Assembly (NCBI GenBank): GCA_019750335.1
Contig: JAIEOQ010000005.1
Coordinates: 372,001 to 436,000, forward strand
DNA: 64,000 nt
Direction: 5' to 3'
Source of the DNA: Candidatus Obscuribacterales bacterium
GTDB taxonomy: Bacteria > Cyanobacteriota > Vampirovibrionia > Obscuribacterales > Obscuribacteraceae
Shown: in pieces, positions 35,170 through 43,883 of the stretch
Numbering within the stretch: the first letter of the stretch is position 1
Layout: each line of letters opens with the position of its first letter
Position numbers and translations under genes: made by a program
The notes under the pieces: model-generated
The model's input: the letters and a program-made list of their open reading frames with translations, nothing else
What the model was told of the DNA's origin: nothing
The model's database searches: none

Positions 35170-35481
35170 ATGTCAAATCTTAATGTAAGCCTGGCTGAGG
35201 CTTTGCAATATAGGCGTTATCGGGCGGCAACTAATTTGTTGAAAGAGGCTCTTTTTGCCGCTAGTGAATATCGGCGAATTGACATTGAGCTGATTAATCA
35301 AGCAAACAGTGTCGCTAAAATGTTTTATGCCCAGTCGGAATACCAGCAAGCTGCAGCATTGTATCGTTCAGTTTTATTGGCTCAGCAAAATGTGCTGGGC
35401 GCAGATCATCCCGATGTAGCTGACAGTCTGGCTAACTTACGTGATGTTCTTTGGGAAACCGGTTGTACGACCCCCAGTTAA
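35170..35481 (+). CDS. Short TPR protein
   Basis: The 103-residue protein contains tetratricopeptide-like helices, clearest in AKMFYAQSEYQQAAALYRSVLLAQQNVLGADHPDVADSLANL split across two repeats of the kinesin-light-chain style (A-x-YxxVLxxxxxxLGxxHPDVA). It has no signal peptide. It probably mediates protein contacts. The stop codon overlaps the convergent secreted gene by four bases. Confidence 0.7.
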   Translation: MSNLNVSLAEALQYRRYRAATNLLKEALFAASEYRRIDIELINQANSVAKMFYAQSEYQQAAALYRSVLLAQQNVLGADHPDVADSLANLRDVLWETGCTTPS

Positions 35482-36170
35482 CGCCAGTTATTATGTGAGC
35501 GCCCGGCTAGTTCGCGATTATTCAACTCATATTGCACTCTTTGATCTAAATCATTGAAGCGATCGAGCAGTTGTCCATATTCGCCTCGATTACTAAATCT
35601 TCCGCTGGAAGCTAGTTGTACTTTGCGATTACTAATTTGGTCGAATTCGCGTTTGAGCATTCCGTATTCACGATTTGATAAACGTCTTGATACGCGACCT
35701 TGTTCAAGCTTGGCTGCTACTTGTGCTTGCAGAGAATTAAGTGAATTGCGATTACGCCAATTTGAACCGACTAATCTGGAAGAAAGTGCCGGATTATTGC
35801 TTAAGTTTTGCAAGCGAGAATCAATATTGTTCAAGGATGTAAGCACTAATTGTGCTTCTTGAAAGGAGAATTGACCGTCAGTCGTATATTGATTTTGTAA
35901 TTGACGATTTTGGTTTAATTCGGCTCGGAAATCGACTGCTTGTTGAGAATTTATCTGTCCCATTCTTTGTGCGTTAGTGACTACAGAATCCATTTGGGAA
36001 CGGCGTGAATCTAAGTTAGCCATAGTTTGAATTTGTGTGTAATTACCGCTATTAAAAGGCTGTCCGTTCAAATAATTTTTTACGCTGTCCAAAAGATTCT
36101 CAGCTTTTGCTGGTGATGCTAAACCGGCACTGGCGATTAAAACAAGTAATAAGTTTTTGGTTCTGTGCAT
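35478..36170 (-). CDS. Secreted Gln/Asn-rich helical protein
   Basis: ATG 36170 has GGAG nine bases upstream and begins a signal peptide (NLLLVLIASAGLASPAKA). The mature 205 residues are helical and rich in Asn, Gln, Arg and Leu, with repeated (L/I)xxRxxxLxxNxxL patterns (LDSRRSQMDSVVTNAQRMG, FNDLDQRVQYELNNRE). I do not recognise the family. Similar Q/N-rich secreted helical proteins occur elsewhere in this type of genome. Confidence 0.65.
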   Translation of the reverse strand: MHRTKNLLLVLIASAGLASPAKAENLLDSVKNYLNGQPFNSGNYTQIQTMANLDSRRSQMDSVVTNAQRMGQINSQQAVDFRAELNQNRQLQNQYTTDGQFSFQEAQLVLTSLNNIDSRLQNLSNNPALSSRLVGSNWRNRNSLNSLQAQVAAKLEQGRVSRRLSNREYGMLKREFDQISNRKVQLASSGRFSNRGEYGQLLDRFNDLDQRVQYELNNRELAGRSHNNWR

Positions 36171-36251
36171 AATCGTCTCCATCCCTAACTGCATCGGTAG
36201 TGTTTTCACCGACGGCTAGTAGTGCTTTAAGTTCCTAAAATATTAAGGCTG

Positions 36252-37739
36252 TTATCCGGCGCGGCGACGGAGAGCACGAACTTTGCCGGTTTGAGCAACC
36301 CGTTCGACTGGGCGGAACTGAGCGAACATATTCCACCATTGAGCAAGAGTATTATTCTCCAGCTCTTTTTTCATTGACTGAATACGCTCTTGCCGTTCTG
36401 CTTTAGGCATGAATAGTGATTGTTTGATTGAACTCACGGCGTTTGCCGGTTCTAATGGATTAGCCGGTAAAGCATGGCTGCCAAGTTTGTCCCAAGCTCC
36501 AGCGCCAGGAGACAAAAGTAGAACGCCTGGCTCGCCATTTTGACAAGCTGCGTATTCCATGGCGGTTAAGTTAAGACCGTCACGAACCGGATTGACCAGC
36601 ATCGCTCTTGAACGCTGATAAATATGCGCCAGCTCTTGCGGCGTAAAAGATTCTTCAATCCAGACTACCGGTTGCCAACCGTTTTTGCTCCAGCGATGAT
36701 TGGTTGCAGCAGCCAGCGCTTTGCAAGTGTGCCAGTAATCATCAAAAGGTTGCAATCCCGGACGGGTTTTGCCGCATATTTGGACGAAAGAAAGTGAGCC
36801 GACCTGATCCGGGTTTTCTTCGAAAAAGCGGTCGACAATCAGCATTCTTTCAAAAACTGATTTTGTATAATCGGCGCGATCCACTGAAAGAATGAAGGTG
36901 CTGTCCATCAGCGGTGCCAGAGTCGGGTGGTCGATATGGATATGGGTTTGTTTGGCTAAAGTCGACCAGTGGTGCAAGTCAATTCCCAACGGTCTAACCA
37001 GAAGTTTTGTGCGGCTTGCCGAACGGGGGCGCTTATTGTTTGGCAGCGGACGCAGAATATAGGATGAACGGCTGGCGGCTCCGCCGATGCTCAAAGTAGA
37101 GTTATTAAAAGTTTCCACGTCTGCATAACGTTTCTCAATAGTTAAACGTTGACGATTGACTCTATATTCAGGCAAATAATTTTCGGCAAAAGACATGAAG
37201 TTTTCAGCATATTCATTGACATGAAAACCTAAAGCATCGCCGTTAAGCAGCCCGCGTGCCACTTCGCACATCGGTTCCACATATTCTTCCTGTACGTTTT
37301 TCGGCCAAGGTATATGCCAAAAAGCAACAGTTTTTCGACTATAAGGAGCCAGCAGTTGCGGCAGTAAAGCTAGCTGATAATCTTGAACAAAATATTCTTT
37401 GGAAGCATGTGTCTCGAAATCAATATAATCAGCAATCATCCAGTTAAAGCGTTGATAGCTGCGTCTATCTTCTTCGCGAAATTTTGCATATTGCGGTAGA
37501 TCGTGAAGAATCGGCCAAAGAAACTCATTGCAATAGCGGTAATGTCCGTCAACAACTGTTTCCGGAAGTACGGTTATCGGTGCAGCATGTTTCTCTTGTG
37601 AAGATAATGAATTGAGCGAATTTTTGTCCAGGAACCACCAGTTGGAAACATCATTCTCTTGATTTTTCCAAAAATTGCCTAAACCGGAGGAAACTCCGCC
37701 AGACACGCCAGGACCGCGGTAAGATACTAAATCCATCAT
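36252..37739 (-). CDS. GT20 glycosyltransferase, trehalose-6-phosphate synthase family
   Basis: A 495-residue GT-B enzyme of family GT20. Visible blocks are a glycine-rich N-terminal loop (RGPGVSGGVSSGLG), YFVQDYQLALLPQLL (canonical HDYHL with both His replaced by Gln), AFWHIPWP, SVDRADYTKSVFERM (canonical DRLDYSKG, keeping the Arg and Lys) and PVRDGLNLTAMEYAA. It should transfer glucose from a nucleotide sugar to a phosphorylated acceptor, giving trehalose-6-phosphate or a related osmolyte such as glucosylglycerol phosphate. No phosphatase (OtsB-type) gene is adjacent. The acceptor cannot be told from sequence alone. Confidence 0.85.
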   Translation of the reverse strand: MMDLVSYRGPGVSGGVSSGLGNFWKNQENDVSNWWFLDKNSLNSLSSQEKHAAPITVLPETVVDGHYRYCNEFLWPILHDLPQYAKFREEDRRSYQRFNWMIADYIDFETHASKEYFVQDYQLALLPQLLAPYSRKTVAFWHIPWPKNVQEEYVEPMCEVARGLLNGDALGFHVNEYAENFMSFAENYLPEYRVNRQRLTIEKRYADVETFNNSTLSIGGAASRSSYILRPLPNNKRPRSASRTKLLVRPLGIDLHHWSTLAKQTHIHIDHPTLAPLMDSTFILSVDRADYTKSVFERMLIVDRFFEENPDQVGSLSFVQICGKTRPGLQPFDDYWHTCKALAAATNHRWSKNGWQPVVWIEESFTPQELAHIYQRSRAMLVNPVRDGLNLTAMEYAACQNGEPGVLLLSPGAGAWDKLGSHALPANPLEPANAVSSIKQSLFMPKAERQERIQSMKKELENNTLAQWWNMFAQFRPVERVAQTGKVRALRRRAG

Positions 37740-37855
37740 CCTTCTCCACGCAACCGTACTCAGTGTTCATTACTGCCTAAGAGTAATTACATTCAAGCCG
37801 GGGAAGTTTGCACCGTGGGCTAGACGAGACTGTCTTTATAAAGTTCCGCTATAAA

Positions 37856-38347
37856 CTATAAGTAAGCATTGAAATCTGAAGCTTTCAGATCTCTGACGAA
37901 ATCATGAAACTGTTGAGTTTCCTGGACCTCGTTTTCACCTGATGTGATAGCCGCTTCAGTTACTATTTGTGAATCAACATAAATCGGAGCGCCGGATTTA
38001 ATCGCGATTGCAATAGCATCTGAAGGACGAGCTTCGATATATTTTTCACTAGTTGAAGGCGCGGCTTTTTCAGCCAGTTTAATTGTAGTGTGATAAGTAT
38101 CGGCTTCAACTTCGGTTACTTCTACTTGTTCGACGAAATAGCCGGATTGTTCGATGATGTTCAGCATAAGATCATGAGTCATTGGCCGATCCGGTTTATT
38201 GTTTTCTAGCGTTCGTGCTAAAACAATAAACTCGGCAACACTGATCCAAATTGGCAATACGCGTTCTTTAGCTTCATCATCCAATAAAATAATCGGCTGC
38301 CCGCTTCGAGCATCCAGTCCAATTCCGGCAATATGCATTTCGATCAT
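37856..38347 (-). CDS. Bifunctional nuclease (DUF151) family protein
   Basis: A 163-residue protein with the BFN fold signature: IEMHIAGIGLDARSGQPIILLDDE, LPIWISVAEFIVLARTLE, the MTHDLMLNIIEQSG block and the conserved IEARPSDAIAIAIKSGAPIYV. Plant and bacterial members have nuclease activity or bind nucleotides; the cellular role in bacteria is unclear. It lies 13 bases downstream of a coiled-coil gene on the same strand. Confidence 0.85.
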   Translation of the reverse strand: MIEMHIAGIGLDARSGQPIILLDDEAKERVLPIWISVAEFIVLARTLENNKPDRPMTHDLMLNIIEQSGYFVEQVEVTEVEADTYHTTIKLAEKAAPSTSEKYIEARPSDAIAIAIKSGAPIYVDSQIVTEAAITSGENEVQETQQFHDFVRDLKASDFNAYL

Positions 38348-38360
38348 TGTTCTAATGCTC

Positions 38361-38675
38361 TTATTTGTGTTGAAATTTACCTAAAGCTCTTTCAAGTGAT
38401 TCGCGAAGCTCATTAAAAGCCACATTCAATTCTGAGCCGGCTTTATCAATTCCAGGCTTCAGCTCTTCCCATGCTTCTTCTGTTGATGATTTCAACTCGC
38501 CGAAACATTTTTTTGCTTTTTCAAGACGAGCTTGAATGCCTTCAAGTTTTTTGTAATATTCTATTTGGGCATCGGCGCCAGCAATCTCAGCTTTAGCTTT
38601 CCATTTAGAATAGTCGGCTTCCCAGCCTTTAATTTCAGCCTCTACACGAGCCTGATATGCGTCTTTCAAACTCAT
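38361..38675 (-). CDS. Small helical coiled-coil protein
   Basis: A 104-residue, entirely helical protein with amphipathic repeats (ARVEAEIKGWEADYSKWKAK; LEGIQARLEKAKKCFGELKS; LNVAFNELRESLERALGKF). Proteins of this style are common downstream or upstream of stress genes and are often annotated as coiled coil domain-containing. GGAAAAA precedes the ATG. It is 13 bases from the bifunctional nuclease gene and is likely cotranscribed with it. Confidence 0.7.
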   Translation of the reverse strand: MSLKDAYQARVEAEIKGWEADYSKWKAKAEIAGADAQIEYYKKLEGIQARLEKAKKCFGELKSSTEEAWEELKPGIDKAGSELNVAFNELRESLERALGKFQHK

Positions 38676-38732
38676 AATTTTTTCCTCTTTTAATGTTGAT
38701 CAAGACTGCTGCTGATAACAAAGGTTCCCAGC

Positions 38733-38981
38733 CTAATGTGTCTCAGTCTTTTTCTCTGGTTTTAACTTCAATGCTTCGTCCGGGTCACCGGAGTTACCCG
38801 GCGGTACGTTCGGAATATGTGAAACATCCGGTGGAGCCGGTTGTGTGGCTGGCACCGTTGGTGGTGCAGCTTTGTGTGGAGGCTGCATTTGTCCGGGCTG
38901 TGTCGGCGAGCTTGCGGTTTGTGCGGCAACGGTAATAATCGAGCAAGCAGAAAGCGTTGTGAGCAAAAGCAACTTCTTCAT
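38733..38981 (-). CDS. Small secreted proline-rich protein
   Basis: ATG 38981 has GAGGTG eight bases upstream. The 82-residue product has a signal peptide (LLLLTTLSACSIITVAA) and a short proline-rich mature chain (PPHKAAPPTVPATQPAPPDV) ending in lysine/glutamate. No domain; possibly a lipoprotein (LSAC could serve as a lipobox, though the following residues are hydrophobic). Function not predictable. Confidence 0.6.
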   Translation of the reverse strand: MKKLLLLTTLSACSIITVAAQTASSPTQPGQMQPPHKAAPPTVPATQPAPPDVSHIPNVPPGNSGDPDEALKLKPEKKTETH

Positions 38982-39078
38982 ATAAATCACCTCGAAGCCT
39001 TATGACATACAGGCTTACTGAATTGATGCGCAAGTGAAGATTGAAAAAAGGAGAAATAAGTTCCCGAGCTCAGTAAAC

Positions 39079-39627
39079 CTAAGCTCTGTCCTTGATTAGA
39101 GCGTAATGCAAAATGGCCATGACACTGATGGCATCCGTAATCTCGCCGGACAAAACCATTTTTAGAGCTGTATCGAAGGGAACTATTTTATGTATTAGCT
39201 TTTCGGTGCCTTCAGGCATGGCGATTCCAGGGCTTAAACCGGTGGCTAGAAAATAGATAGCTATTTCGTCACTTACCGAATTGGACAAATGGCTTTGTCC
39301 CAAATATTGCCAATTTTTGGCTTCGAATCCTGTTTCTTCTTTCAGCTCACGTTGGGCAGCTTCCAGCGGATCTTCGTTCTCCGGGCAACCGCCTTCCGGA
39401 ATCTCCCATGAATATAAATCCAAAGCATAACGATACTGTCCGATTAAATGAACGTTCTCGGCTTCATCTATGGCCAGGACACCGACAGCCTTACTCTTAA
39501 AATGCACCAAGCCATAAATGCCTGGCTTGCCATCGGGCTGAATCACCTGATTCTCGCGCAGACGAATCCAGGGATTCTCGTAAATGACTTTGCTGTTCGT
39601 CGTTTTCCAGGGGTTTGTTTGATCCAT
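39079..39627 (-). CDS. Nudix hydrolase, ADP-ribose pyrophosphatase type
   Basis: The Nudix box is complete: GGCPENEDPLEAAQRELKEE followed by TGF (G-x5-E-x7-RE-x2-EE-x-G-U). The surrounding VHLIGQYRYALDLYSWEIPEG segment is typical of ADP-sugar pyrophosphatases. At 182 residues it matches the family. It cleaves ADP-ribose or similar nucleoside diphosphate compounds. It is divergent from the TPR gene at 39733. Confidence 0.9.
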   Translation of the reverse strand: MDQTNPWKTTNSKVIYENPWIRLRENQVIQPDGKPGIYGLVHFKSKAVGVLAIDEAENVHLIGQYRYALDLYSWEIPEGGCPENEDPLEAAQRELKEETGFEAKNWQYLGQSHLSNSVSDEIAIYFLATGLSPGIAMPEGTEKLIHKIVPFDTALKMVLSGEITDAISVMAILHYALIKDRA

Positions 39628-39732
39628 TTTTCCAAGCCAGAACCGCTCTCTTGATATTAACTGCCTTGCAACCGGAGTCCTGGGTTGATAAAGTTAAAGA
39701 TGTGTCCTGCCGGTCAGAGGCATGAAAAATTA

Positions 39733-41151
39733 ATGGAATCAGGGTATGCGGGCTTAAAGTTGACTGGCTTGGTGATGCTAGTTGCGTTGGCCGCAGGATT
39801 ACCTAAACCGCTTGCCTATTCTGCAGACCTAACTGAACTTGAGCCCTCGGCTTATACTCAGCAGGGAATTGCCGCTTTTCATCGTGGTGACTACCCTAAT
39901 GCCATTCGCTTCTTGAGTGGACGAACGAAAACCCAGCCTGTTGATCCAAAGATTTATTACTATTTAGGCAACTGTTATTTGCATACAAAGCAGCATGAAC
40001 AAGCTGTACGTATGTTTTCGACTTGTATTAAGCTAGCGCCAGCAAGCCAAGCCGGACGTTATTCGCTAGCAGCTTTAGAGCGAATGTCCATAATGTCTAA
40101 TCAGCATCAGGAGGCTGGTCACCCTGAGCCGGATTCCCAAGCAACAGCAGCCAGTAAGGATGCGCTGTCAACCTTGGCTGCTATTGACAAAAGTTTCAAT
40201 GACGCAGTCGTACGAATTAAAAGCCAGCGTCAAACTCTGAAAATTCGAGTAGACCGTGTCTGGGAAGATTTGCAAAACGATTTGACTGCCATGACTCCGC
40301 GGACGACTACTAATTATGCTGTTGAAATGGAGAGAGTGCGGCGAGAAGCTGAGATTAAAGTAGAAGAGATGCAGTCCAAAGAATTACGCTTCGAAAGCCG
40401 TCTTTTAGCGCCAGAAAAAATTGATGTCAGAGCAATCCCGCAAAATCCGCAAGACAAAACCGATGACACCAGCACAGCCCTGGGATCGCTTTTGGATCTT
40501 TTCAAACCGGAAAAACCGTTTGATCCATTCGGTACAGATATAAAACCGGAACTTACGGCTAAGTTCATGACGATTAAAGATGTATTCGGTGAAATGAGCA
40601 CCTATCAACCGTCGGCACGCAAAATGGCAAAACAAGTATTTATTCAACTTAAAAGCGGCATTGAAAATAAACAAAATTTGCTTGATCAACAGATTTATCA
40701 ACTCAAAGCTAATCTAATCAGAGATGTAGCTAGTATTAAGTCGAACTATGGCAATTCGACGTCAAATTTGCAGTTGACACCTTCCTATCATCTTTCCGCT
40801 TCTAGAATTCCGCGTAACAATCAAGGCAATCTTACTCAGATGGATGCTGATGTTTCTCAAGCCACTGAGCGAGCCAAAAAAAGGATCAAAGAGTTGCAAG
40901 ACAGTTATGGTCGTGATGTTGATGGATTAATTGCTGGAGCTAAGGAGAGAATCGGCGGCATGGTCGCTCAAGTCGGGCAGATGAACAAACAATTGCAACA
41001 CCCAAGCGGCAATATAATGGTCGTTCCATTAGGCACTGATGTTTATACGCGTAACTATGTCAATTTCGGTGATCGCCCTGAGCCACAGCCGGAGCTGAAA
41101 GCGCAAGCAAAAAAAATGCAGCAAAATAAAAAGCAAGCGGAATCCAAATAA
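39733..41151 (+). CDS. Secreted TPR protein with long helical C-terminus
   Basis: Start is taken at ATG 39733, which opens the signal peptide (GLVMLVALAAGLPKPLAYSA); ATG 39700 and TTG 39685 are in frame. TPR repeats lie at about residues 35-110 (YTQQGIAAFHRGDYPNAIRFL; YYYLGNCYLHTKQHEQAVRMF). The rest (to residue 472) is helical with many Glu/Lys/Gln and a lysine-rich C-terminus. It probably scaffolds an envelope complex. The stop overlaps the VWA gene's ATG by one base, so translation is coupled; first gene of a three-gene operon. Confidence 0.75.
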   Translation: MESGYAGLKLTGLVMLVALAAGLPKPLAYSADLTELEPSAYTQQGIAAFHRGDYPNAIRFLSGRTKTQPVDPKIYYYLGNCYLHTKQHEQAVRMFSTCIKLAPASQAGRYSLAALERMSIMSNQHQEAGHPEPDSQATAASKDALSTLAAIDKSFNDAVVRIKSQRQTLKIRVDRVWEDLQNDLTAMTPRTTTNYAVEMERVRREAEIKVEEMQSKELRFESRLLAPEKIDVRAIPQNPQDKTDDTSTALGSLLDLFKPEKPFDPFGTDIKPELTAKFMTIKDVFGEMSTYQPSARKMAKQVFIQLKSGIENKQNLLDQQIYQLKANLIRDVASIKSNYGNSTSNLQLTPSYHLSASRIPRNNQGNLTQMDADVSQATERAKKRIKELQDSYGRDVDGLIAGAKERIGGMVAQVGQMNKQLQHPSGNIMVVPLGTDVYTRNYVNFGDRPEPQPELKAQAKKMQQNKKQAESK

Positions 41152-42197
41152 TGACAGTCAAGCTAAGTATTCTCGCTGCTGCTTTATTTGCTTTAGTCGC
41201 TTCTCTACCGGTATTTGCCCTACCGGAAAAAAAGATTACTCTTTACGGAAAGATAGACGAGTTTTCTTATCTCTGTTCATCAGCCGGAGTACGCTTGAGC
41301 GGTGGCGGTAAATTACCGGCATATGTGGATAAGATTTCACTGGGTAGCGCTGCCTCTTATTCCGGTTTGCGTCAAGGCGATAAAGTATTGCAAGCCCAAG
41401 TCGACGATCATGGGATTATTTTGAGCATTGATCGTAAAGGTAAAACTTATCAAGCGCGAATAGCTACAGACGTTAAAGGTTTGAAGGCCCAATTTGAATC
41501 GAGAAAAATTGCTTTTTCTTTTGGTGATTCGCCTTTTGATAAAGATTTGAAGTTGCTGAATAAATGCGATTTGGTTCTATTGCTTGATCGCAGCCAGTCT
41601 ATGTCCGACACTCACGCTGGTTGTCCCGGTGATCTGAGCAAATGGGTATGGACGAAACAACAGATAGATAATTTCTTTTTGGCAGTGGATCGAACTATGG
41701 AAAAAGGGTTTAATCTGGTGCTTTTCAATGATTCGTATCAAGAAAGAAAAGATGTCACTCTCTGGGATTTGCGTCAAGTTTTTGACACTGTTAAGCCTGC
41801 TGGTACGCGCAAGAATATTTCCTTGCCCCTGGAATCGGTGCTGAAAGATTACTTTTATAAAAGAAAGCGAACTTCCGAGCATAAACCATGCTTGCTTGTA
41901 GTGCTTACTGACGGCGTGGAAAATGTCGGGCAACCGCTTCAAGAAGTTTTGATTGAAGCTTCTAAAAAGCTTGAACACCAGGATGAAGTGACTGTTGTTT
42001 TTATGCAAGTCGGAGATTCGATTTTTGCTGAAGAGCTCTTTGATGATTTAGATCAAAATCTTGTTGCCAAAGGAGCGCGGTATCATATGGTTGACTATCA
42101 GCCGTTTTCTGAGCTGAGAAATCGTGGTTTACTTTTTGAGATTTTAAAAGTAGTAAAAAAGGTTGTTACCGATGGCAGCTCAGCTCAATCAAAATAA
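41151..42197 (+). CDS. Secreted VWA-domain protein with PDZ-like N-terminal region
   Basis: The 348-residue protein has a signal peptide (LSILAAALFALVASLPVFA). Residues about 35-105 look PDZ-like (AYVDKISLGSAASYSGLRQGDKVLQA). A VWA domain follows (about 130-335) with the MIDAS start DLVLLLDRSQSMSDT (DxSxS), the Thr/Ser region KNISLPLESVL and the LVVLTDGVENVG strand. VWA domains bind metal and protein ligands. It is coupled to the TPR gene (TAATG) and overlaps the glycosyltransferase gene by 26 bases, so the three likely act together. Confidence 0.8.
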   Translation: MTVKLSILAAALFALVASLPVFALPEKKITLYGKIDEFSYLCSSAGVRLSGGGKLPAYVDKISLGSAASYSGLRQGDKVLQAQVDDHGIILSIDRKGKTYQARIATDVKGLKAQFESRKIAFSFGDSPFDKDLKLLNKCDLVLLLDRSQSMSDTHAGCPGDLSKWVWTKQQIDNFFLAVDRTMEKGFNLVLFNDSYQERKDVTLWDLRQVFDTVKPAGTRKNISLPLESVLKDYFYKRKRTSEHKPCLLVVLTDGVENVGQPLQEVLIEASKKLEHQDEVTVVFMQVGDSIFAEELFDDLDQNLVAKGARYHMVDYQPFSELRNRGLLFEILKVVKKVVTDGSSAQSK

Positions 42198-43809
42198 AAC
42201 AAAAAACAATTTGGACTGGACTGCCGCTGATTGGTCTGTTCTTGTTTTCTTGTTTGTTTTGGCGGCTTGTCTTTTCTTGCCAGGATTGAGCAATTTCGGC
42301 ATTCTCGATCCAAGCGACGGCTATTATTCCGAAGGCGCGCGTGAAATGCTTGAACGTGGAGATTTCCTCACGCCTTATTTGAATTATAAACCGTGGTTCG
42401 ACAAACCGATTTTTACCTATTGGTTGATTATTGGCTCTTACAAGCTGTTTGGTGTTAGTGAACTAGCCGCTCGTCTGCCGGGAGCGCTTTGCGGTATCAG
42501 CTTAGTCCTGTTTCTCTATTTTTTTGCCAGACAATTTATGTCGAAACGACCGGCTTTGCTTTCGGCCCTTGTGCTTGTTTCAATGCCGATGTTTCTTATT
42601 GTCGGACATATGTCTTTAACGGACATGCCCCTATGCTGTCTTGTTTGGTTAGCAACGGGCAGCCTGCTTGTTGGTAGTACCCGGCAATCACGTTTGATTT
42701 TATGGCTCGGTTATCTCTTTGCCGGTCTCGGTCTTTTGTGTAAAGGTCCATTAGCGGCTTTTCTTATTGGTTTGAACCTGTTGATTTTTCTTGCTTTGAC
42801 AAACCGTTCCTTGGCTCAGCTCTGGCAATCGCTTAAGAAACTTGATTGTTTGCCAGGCATAATAATTGCTTTGGCTGTAGCTTTGCCTTGGTATGTTACT
42901 GAAACAGTGATTACTAAAGGTGCTTTCTTTCAACATTTCTTTCTGAACGAAAACATCAATCGAGCCATGGGCGCTGTCGATCATAAAGCCTCTTTCTGGT
43001 ATTACTTGCCTGTGGTTCTTGGTGGTGCTTTCCCGTGGACCATACTCTTGTTTGCCTTTCTGCCATACAGTTTTCGTTTTTGGCGCCGTCAAAATCCTTT
43101 AACTGAACGTCTTGCTGCTCTTGGTTTGTTCTCTTTTTTGATGATCACGCTTTTTCTAAGCATATTGCCGACAAAGTTAGTAACTTACATATTGCCTGTT
43201 TATCCGGGATTGGCATTATTTATGGGTAGTAGTTTGCATAAATTGATGCGCTTAAAAAATCCACGTCAATATGTCTGGACCGGTGTGCTTCTCTTTGTTG
43301 TAGCTGCTACTGCTTTGTTCTATATCAATTTTGCTAAAAGCAAATTGCCGCCATTACCTGATCTTTTATCAGGCATGTTGCTTGTGGTTTGTTTAGCATA
43401 TTTGGCTTATACGCTTTTCTTATGGCGACGCCAGTCGTATGTTGCTTTGAACATTCTTTTGAGCAGTGCGATTTTTTCTTGTGCAGTGCTTGTACCCTCC
43501 GGACTGAAGCTTGGTTACGACATGAAATGTGCTGATTTTCATCGTTTGATTCGGCAAGTAGGCGAACAAAATATCAATCCTTTGCTTGTCGGCCGGCGTA
43601 ATCCTTCGGCAATGTTCTATTTGCGCAAACAAATCAATTTTTTACCCAGTGCCGAAGTGTTAGTTGAGCGGCTTAAGGCTTCTTCTGCTGATCAATGGTT
43701 GCTTATCGATAAAGGCTGTTTCGACATAGTAAAACAGGCTGGTGTAGAAACCCAGATTGTCAGCCAGCAAGGTGACTGGTATTTACTTCGATTTGGACAA
43801 AATCGCTGA
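42172..43809 (+). CDS. GT39-family membrane glycosyltransferase (ArnT/PMT type)
   Basis: ATG 42172 is preferred over a TTG at 42163. The 545-residue protein has about 11 predicted hydrophobic helices. The GT39 signature lies in the first loop: LDPSDGYYSEGAREMLERGD, then WFDKPIFTYWLI and LAARLPGALCG. These enzymes use polyprenyl-linked sugars as donors and modify lipid A, protein or other surface molecules. Third gene of the TPR-VWA-GT39 operon, overlapping the VWA gene. The acceptor may be one of the secreted neighbours, which is inference. Confidence 0.85.
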   Translation: MAAQLNQNKTKNNLDWTAADWSVLVFLFVLAACLFLPGLSNFGILDPSDGYYSEGAREMLERGDFLTPYLNYKPWFDKPIFTYWLIIGSYKLFGVSELAARLPGALCGISLVLFLYFFARQFMSKRPALLSALVLVSMPMFLIVGHMSLTDMPLCCLVWLATGSLLVGSTRQSRLILWLGYLFAGLGLLCKGPLAAFLIGLNLLIFLALTNRSLAQLWQSLKKLDCLPGIIIALAVALPWYVTETVITKGAFFQHFFLNENINRAMGAVDHKASFWYYLPVVLGGAFPWTILLFAFLPYSFRFWRRQNPLTERLAALGLFSFLMITLFLSILPTKLVTYILPVYPGLALFMGSSLHKLMRLKNPRQYVWTGVLLFVVAATALFYINFAKSKLPPLPDLLSGMLLVVCLAYLAYTLFLWRRQSYVALNILLSSAIFSCAVLVPSGLKLGYDMKCADFHRLIRQVGEQNINPLLVGRRNPSAMFYLRKQINFLPSAEVLVERLKASSADQWLLIDKGCFDIVKQAGVETQIVSQQGDWYLLRFGQNR

Positions 43810-43817
43810 TTTTTGTT

Positions 43818-43851
43818 TGTCACGACGCTGTCACGGCTGGCTCATTATATT
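43818..43851 (+). promoter_or_regulatory. Possible Pho box and -10 element upstream of the pilin-like gene
   Basis: TGTCACG occurs at 43818-43824 and again at 43829-43835, an 11-base direct-repeat period as in PhoB-binding sites (CTGTCA repeats). Ten bases after the second copy is TATATT (43846-43851), the spacing expected for a -10 element next to a Pho box. The ATG follows at 43884. Sequence similarity only. Confidence 0.35.
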
Positions 43852-43883
43852 TCTTTCAAAGCACGGTTGTGTGGAGGAAGCTT

